Source: Angelakisella sp.
Lineage (GTDB): Bacteria; Bacillota; Clostridia; Oscillospirales; Ruminococcaceae
Direction of reading: 5' to 3'
Length of the DNA stretch: 64,000 nt
Assembly: GCA_020024555.1 (NCBI GenBank)
Contig: JAHHTQ010000006.1
Span: 19,999-83,998, forward strand
Both the position numbers and the translations under genes were made by a program. A model generated the notes under the pieces. That model saw only the letters and a list, made by a program, of their open reading frames with translations, had not been told where the DNA came from and did not search any database. Below are positions 63,777 through 64,000 of the stretch, one piece after another. Each line of letters starts with the position of its first letter. The stretch's first letter is position 1.

Positions 63777-64000
63777 GCTCACGTTCCACGTGCGGCGGTT
63801 CGCCAAAATGCTTATTATGGTAAATAATAATAGTCTGACGTGAGAAGAAAAATTAAGATATGAACAAGAATTTTGCTTACGTTACACGTGCGGCGGTTCG
63901 CCGAAATGCTTATCATTGCAAATAATAATAGTCTGACGTGAGAAGAAAAAATAAGATATGAACATAAATTATGCTCACGTTCCACGTGCGGCGGTTCGCC
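63777..64000. repeat. 98-bp tandem direct repeat array, cut by the window edge
   Basis: Units begin at 63777, 63875 and 63973 (exact 98-base spacing), with at least 2.3 copies. Each has CACGT near its start and ACGTGAG about 65 bases later, a GGCG-GTT-CGCC hairpin and a TAATAATAG block. The GC-rich core stands out against the AT-rich region. A C-to-T change in one arm (CTTACGT) keeps pairing through a wobble, which hints at a structured RNA or DNA element. Its function is unknown. Confidence 0.75.

Noticed and set aside
63777..64000. CRISPR array
   Set aside because: The 98-base units are similar along their whole length. There are no unique spacers and no cas genes.

Overview
The window is low-GC DNA with dense genes, strong GGAGG-type ribosome sites and mostly short intergenic gaps. 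The gene content fits a motile, anaerobic member of the Clostridia (Bacillota) living in an animal gut. Pointers are sigma-28-type promoters, a chemoreceptor, a diguanylate cyclase, a flavin reductase-rubredoxin fusion, flavinylated reductase lipoproteins, a host-glycan degradation locus, giant MBG/YDG-repeat surface proteins and a clostridial exosporium-type Thr-repeat protein. No rRNA, tRNA, CRISPR array, integrase or transposase was recognised.

Layout. 1-6 kb: the end of a MATE transporter, a VanW protein, a glycosyltransferase, a YwqK-like MORN protein and a GGDEF protein. 6-13 kb: an uncharacterised gene behind a sigma-28-like promoter, then a 1884-residue surface protein. 13-23 kb: small regulators and hypotheticals, including DUF2871 next to HxlR, a chemoreceptor, an alpha/beta hydrolase behind a perfect operator palindrome, an SMI1/KNR4 protein, a second gene behind a sigma-28-like promoter, and DUF4272. 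23.5-36.8 kb: a glycan locus with a sugar isomerase, GH42, a membrane AraC regulator, a LplB/YtcP-type ABC importer with its binding lipoprotein, GH20 and GH123-like DUF4091. 37-43 kb: a second giant surface protein, with a transglutaminase-like domain. 43.2-47.7 kb: a decay zone of small, duplicated and frameshifted genes, several broken at homopolymers. 47.9-50.8 kb: a leftward three-gene operon of unknown function whose last protein ends in an SSB-like C-terminal tip. 51-53 kb: a HAD-like protein and a GT2. 53-63.4 kb: two FAD/FMN reductase lipoproteins and a small FMN-binding lipoprotein, with YwqG, the rubredoxin fusion, a Thr-rich repeat protein facing a glycosyltransferase, and an AraC regulator among them. 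The right end holds a 98-bp tandem repeat array.

How it works together. The 23.5-36.8 kb genes form one inducible unit. The sensor-regulator probably detects a released saccharide, GH20, GH123 and GH42 remove HexNAc and galactose residues, and the importer takes up oligosaccharides using an ATPase encoded elsewhere. The reductase lipoproteins probably pass electrons outside the membrane to organic acceptors. Many small genes (YwqK, SMI1, DUF4272, YwqG, DUF6985-like copies) resemble immunity genes of polymorphic toxins, but no toxin is present.

The most interesting unknowns are the 47.9-50.8 kb operon with its SSB-like tail and operator palindrome, the two uncharacterised genes with sigma-28-type promoters, the homopolymer-frameshift zone, and the 98-bp repeats, which may be transcribed leftward.
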